Shown: one piece after another, positions 7,096 through 7,578 of the stretch
How positions within the stretch are numbered: the first letter of the stretch is position 1
How the letters are laid out: each line of letters begins with the position of its first letter
DNA from: Rhodoferax sp.
GTDB lineage: Bacteria; Pseudomonadota; Gammaproteobacteria; Burkholderiales; Burkholderiaceae_C
Assembly: GCA_020048255.1 (NCBI GenBank)
Contig: JAIFMR010000193.1
Location: forward strand, 1-7,578
Length of the DNA stretch: 7,578 bases
Reading direction: 5' to 3'
Program-made: the position numbers and the translations under genes
The notes under the pieces: model-generated
Seen by the model: only the letters and a program-made list of their open reading frames with translations
Database searches by the model: none
What the model was told of the DNA's origin: nothing

Positions 7096-7578
7096 TCATT
7101 GCAGCCGGATGGCCATGTCGAAGTGCCAGGTTCGACGGATTTCGATCACGTCATATTCACGGGCCAGAGCGGGTGGGAACGCCGGGTAGTTCGCCTGACT
7201 TTGCACCACGCGTCGCACCGCTTCGTCCAGGGCTGTCACGCCACTGGATCGGACGAAGGTGATCGACTCCACCGACCCATCGTTTCGAATGGCCACCGTC
7301 ACCATGGGGTCAGTGTGCGGCTGCTTGGCGGCCTCGCGGACCAGGTCGAATGTCAGGTTCAGTTGAATCTTGCGGCTCCAGGCTTGCGCGTAAGCGATGA
7401 GCTCGGCACTGGCGTCAGTGTGTCCAAAAAGCCTGCCGCGGCGTGCGCTGCTCCAAGCGGGCTGCAAACGCTGTGCAGCCAATGCCGCGTCACGTCGGTC
7501 GGCTTCCTCGTTCAACTGTCGACCGATCGCCCGAAGTCTTTCTTCCCGCTTGTCTGCCTCTGCTTTTTGAGCTGCCAG
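7096..7578 (-). CDS. TonB/TolA-like C-terminal domain protein, N-terminus beyond window
   Basis: The minus frame is open from the right edge to a TGA at 7096-7098 (160 residues seen). The first 35 or so residues are rich in Ala, Glu, Arg and Lys and probably helical, as in the periplasm-spanning arms of TolA/TonB proteins. The C-terminal 95 residues form a TonB-type domain: YAQAWSRKIQ (63-72), a VTVAIRNDGSV strand pair (93-103), RSSGVTALDEA (110-120), YPAFPP (131-136) and a closing IEIRRTW strand (145-151). Such proteins are anchored in the inner membrane and carry energy to, or contact, outer-membrane partners; the anchor and any ExbB/ExbD neighbours would lie to the right. A TTG at 7513-7515 could in principle start translation, but coding character continues past it to the edge, so I treat the gene as 5'-truncated. 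It converges on the hybrid kinase gene with 67 bp between them. The specific substrate is unknown. Confidence 0.85.
   Translation of the reverse strand: MAAQKAEADKREERLRAIGRQLNEEADRRDAALAAQRLQPAWSSARRGRLFGHTDASAELIAYAQAWSRKIQLNLTFDLVREAAKQPHTDPMVTVAIRNDGSVESITFVRSSGVTALDEAVRRVVQSQANYPAFPPALAREYDVIEIRRTWHFDMAIRLQ

Overview
The window looks like chromosomal DNA from a betaproteobacterium, most likely of the Comamonadaceae (Rhodoferax/Polaromonas-like). This is inferred from moderately high GC, the form of the Aer-type PAS protein (RHPDMP, GDHYWVRAN), the CYTH-CHAD protein and the TonB-like C-terminal protein. No marker gene fixes the genus. There are five protein genes, two of them cut by the window edges. 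I see no tRNA, rRNA, CRISPR array, insertion sequence or phage gene.

Left part (1-2739, minus strand): a six-TM GGDEF-EAL protein (916-2739) is followed 38 bp downstream by a CYTH-CHAD gene (1-877) that runs off the left edge. The two could share a transcript. The GGDEF domain looks catalytically intact and keeps its inhibitory RxxD site. The EAL domain lacks about 23 residues between the LKIDxSF motif and the QGY motif, exactly the stretch that normally carries EGVE. This in-frame loss is the strongest anomaly in the window.

Middle (2740-3896): a 289-bp divergent intergenic region holds a good sigma70-type promoter facing right, plus an unexplained coding-like minus frame that overlaps the GGDEF-EAL start. 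To the right is a 250-aa Aer-like PAS plus membrane-anchor protein (3029-3781). It stops where an aerotaxis receptor would continue into its HAMP and chemotaxis signalling domains.

Right part (3897-7578): a 1043-aa soluble hybrid histidine kinase (five PAS-like domains, HisKA, HATPase, REC) reads right. It converges 67 bp later on a minus-strand TonB/TolA-like C-terminal domain gene that enters from the right edge.

The left and middle genes together suggest a local signalling cluster. It would combine flavin/redox-type PAS sensing at the membrane, a cytosolic phosphorelay kinase, a c-di-GMP enzyme probably biased toward synthesis, and a polyphosphate/triphosphate-linked protein. That they work together is inference from adjacency only.
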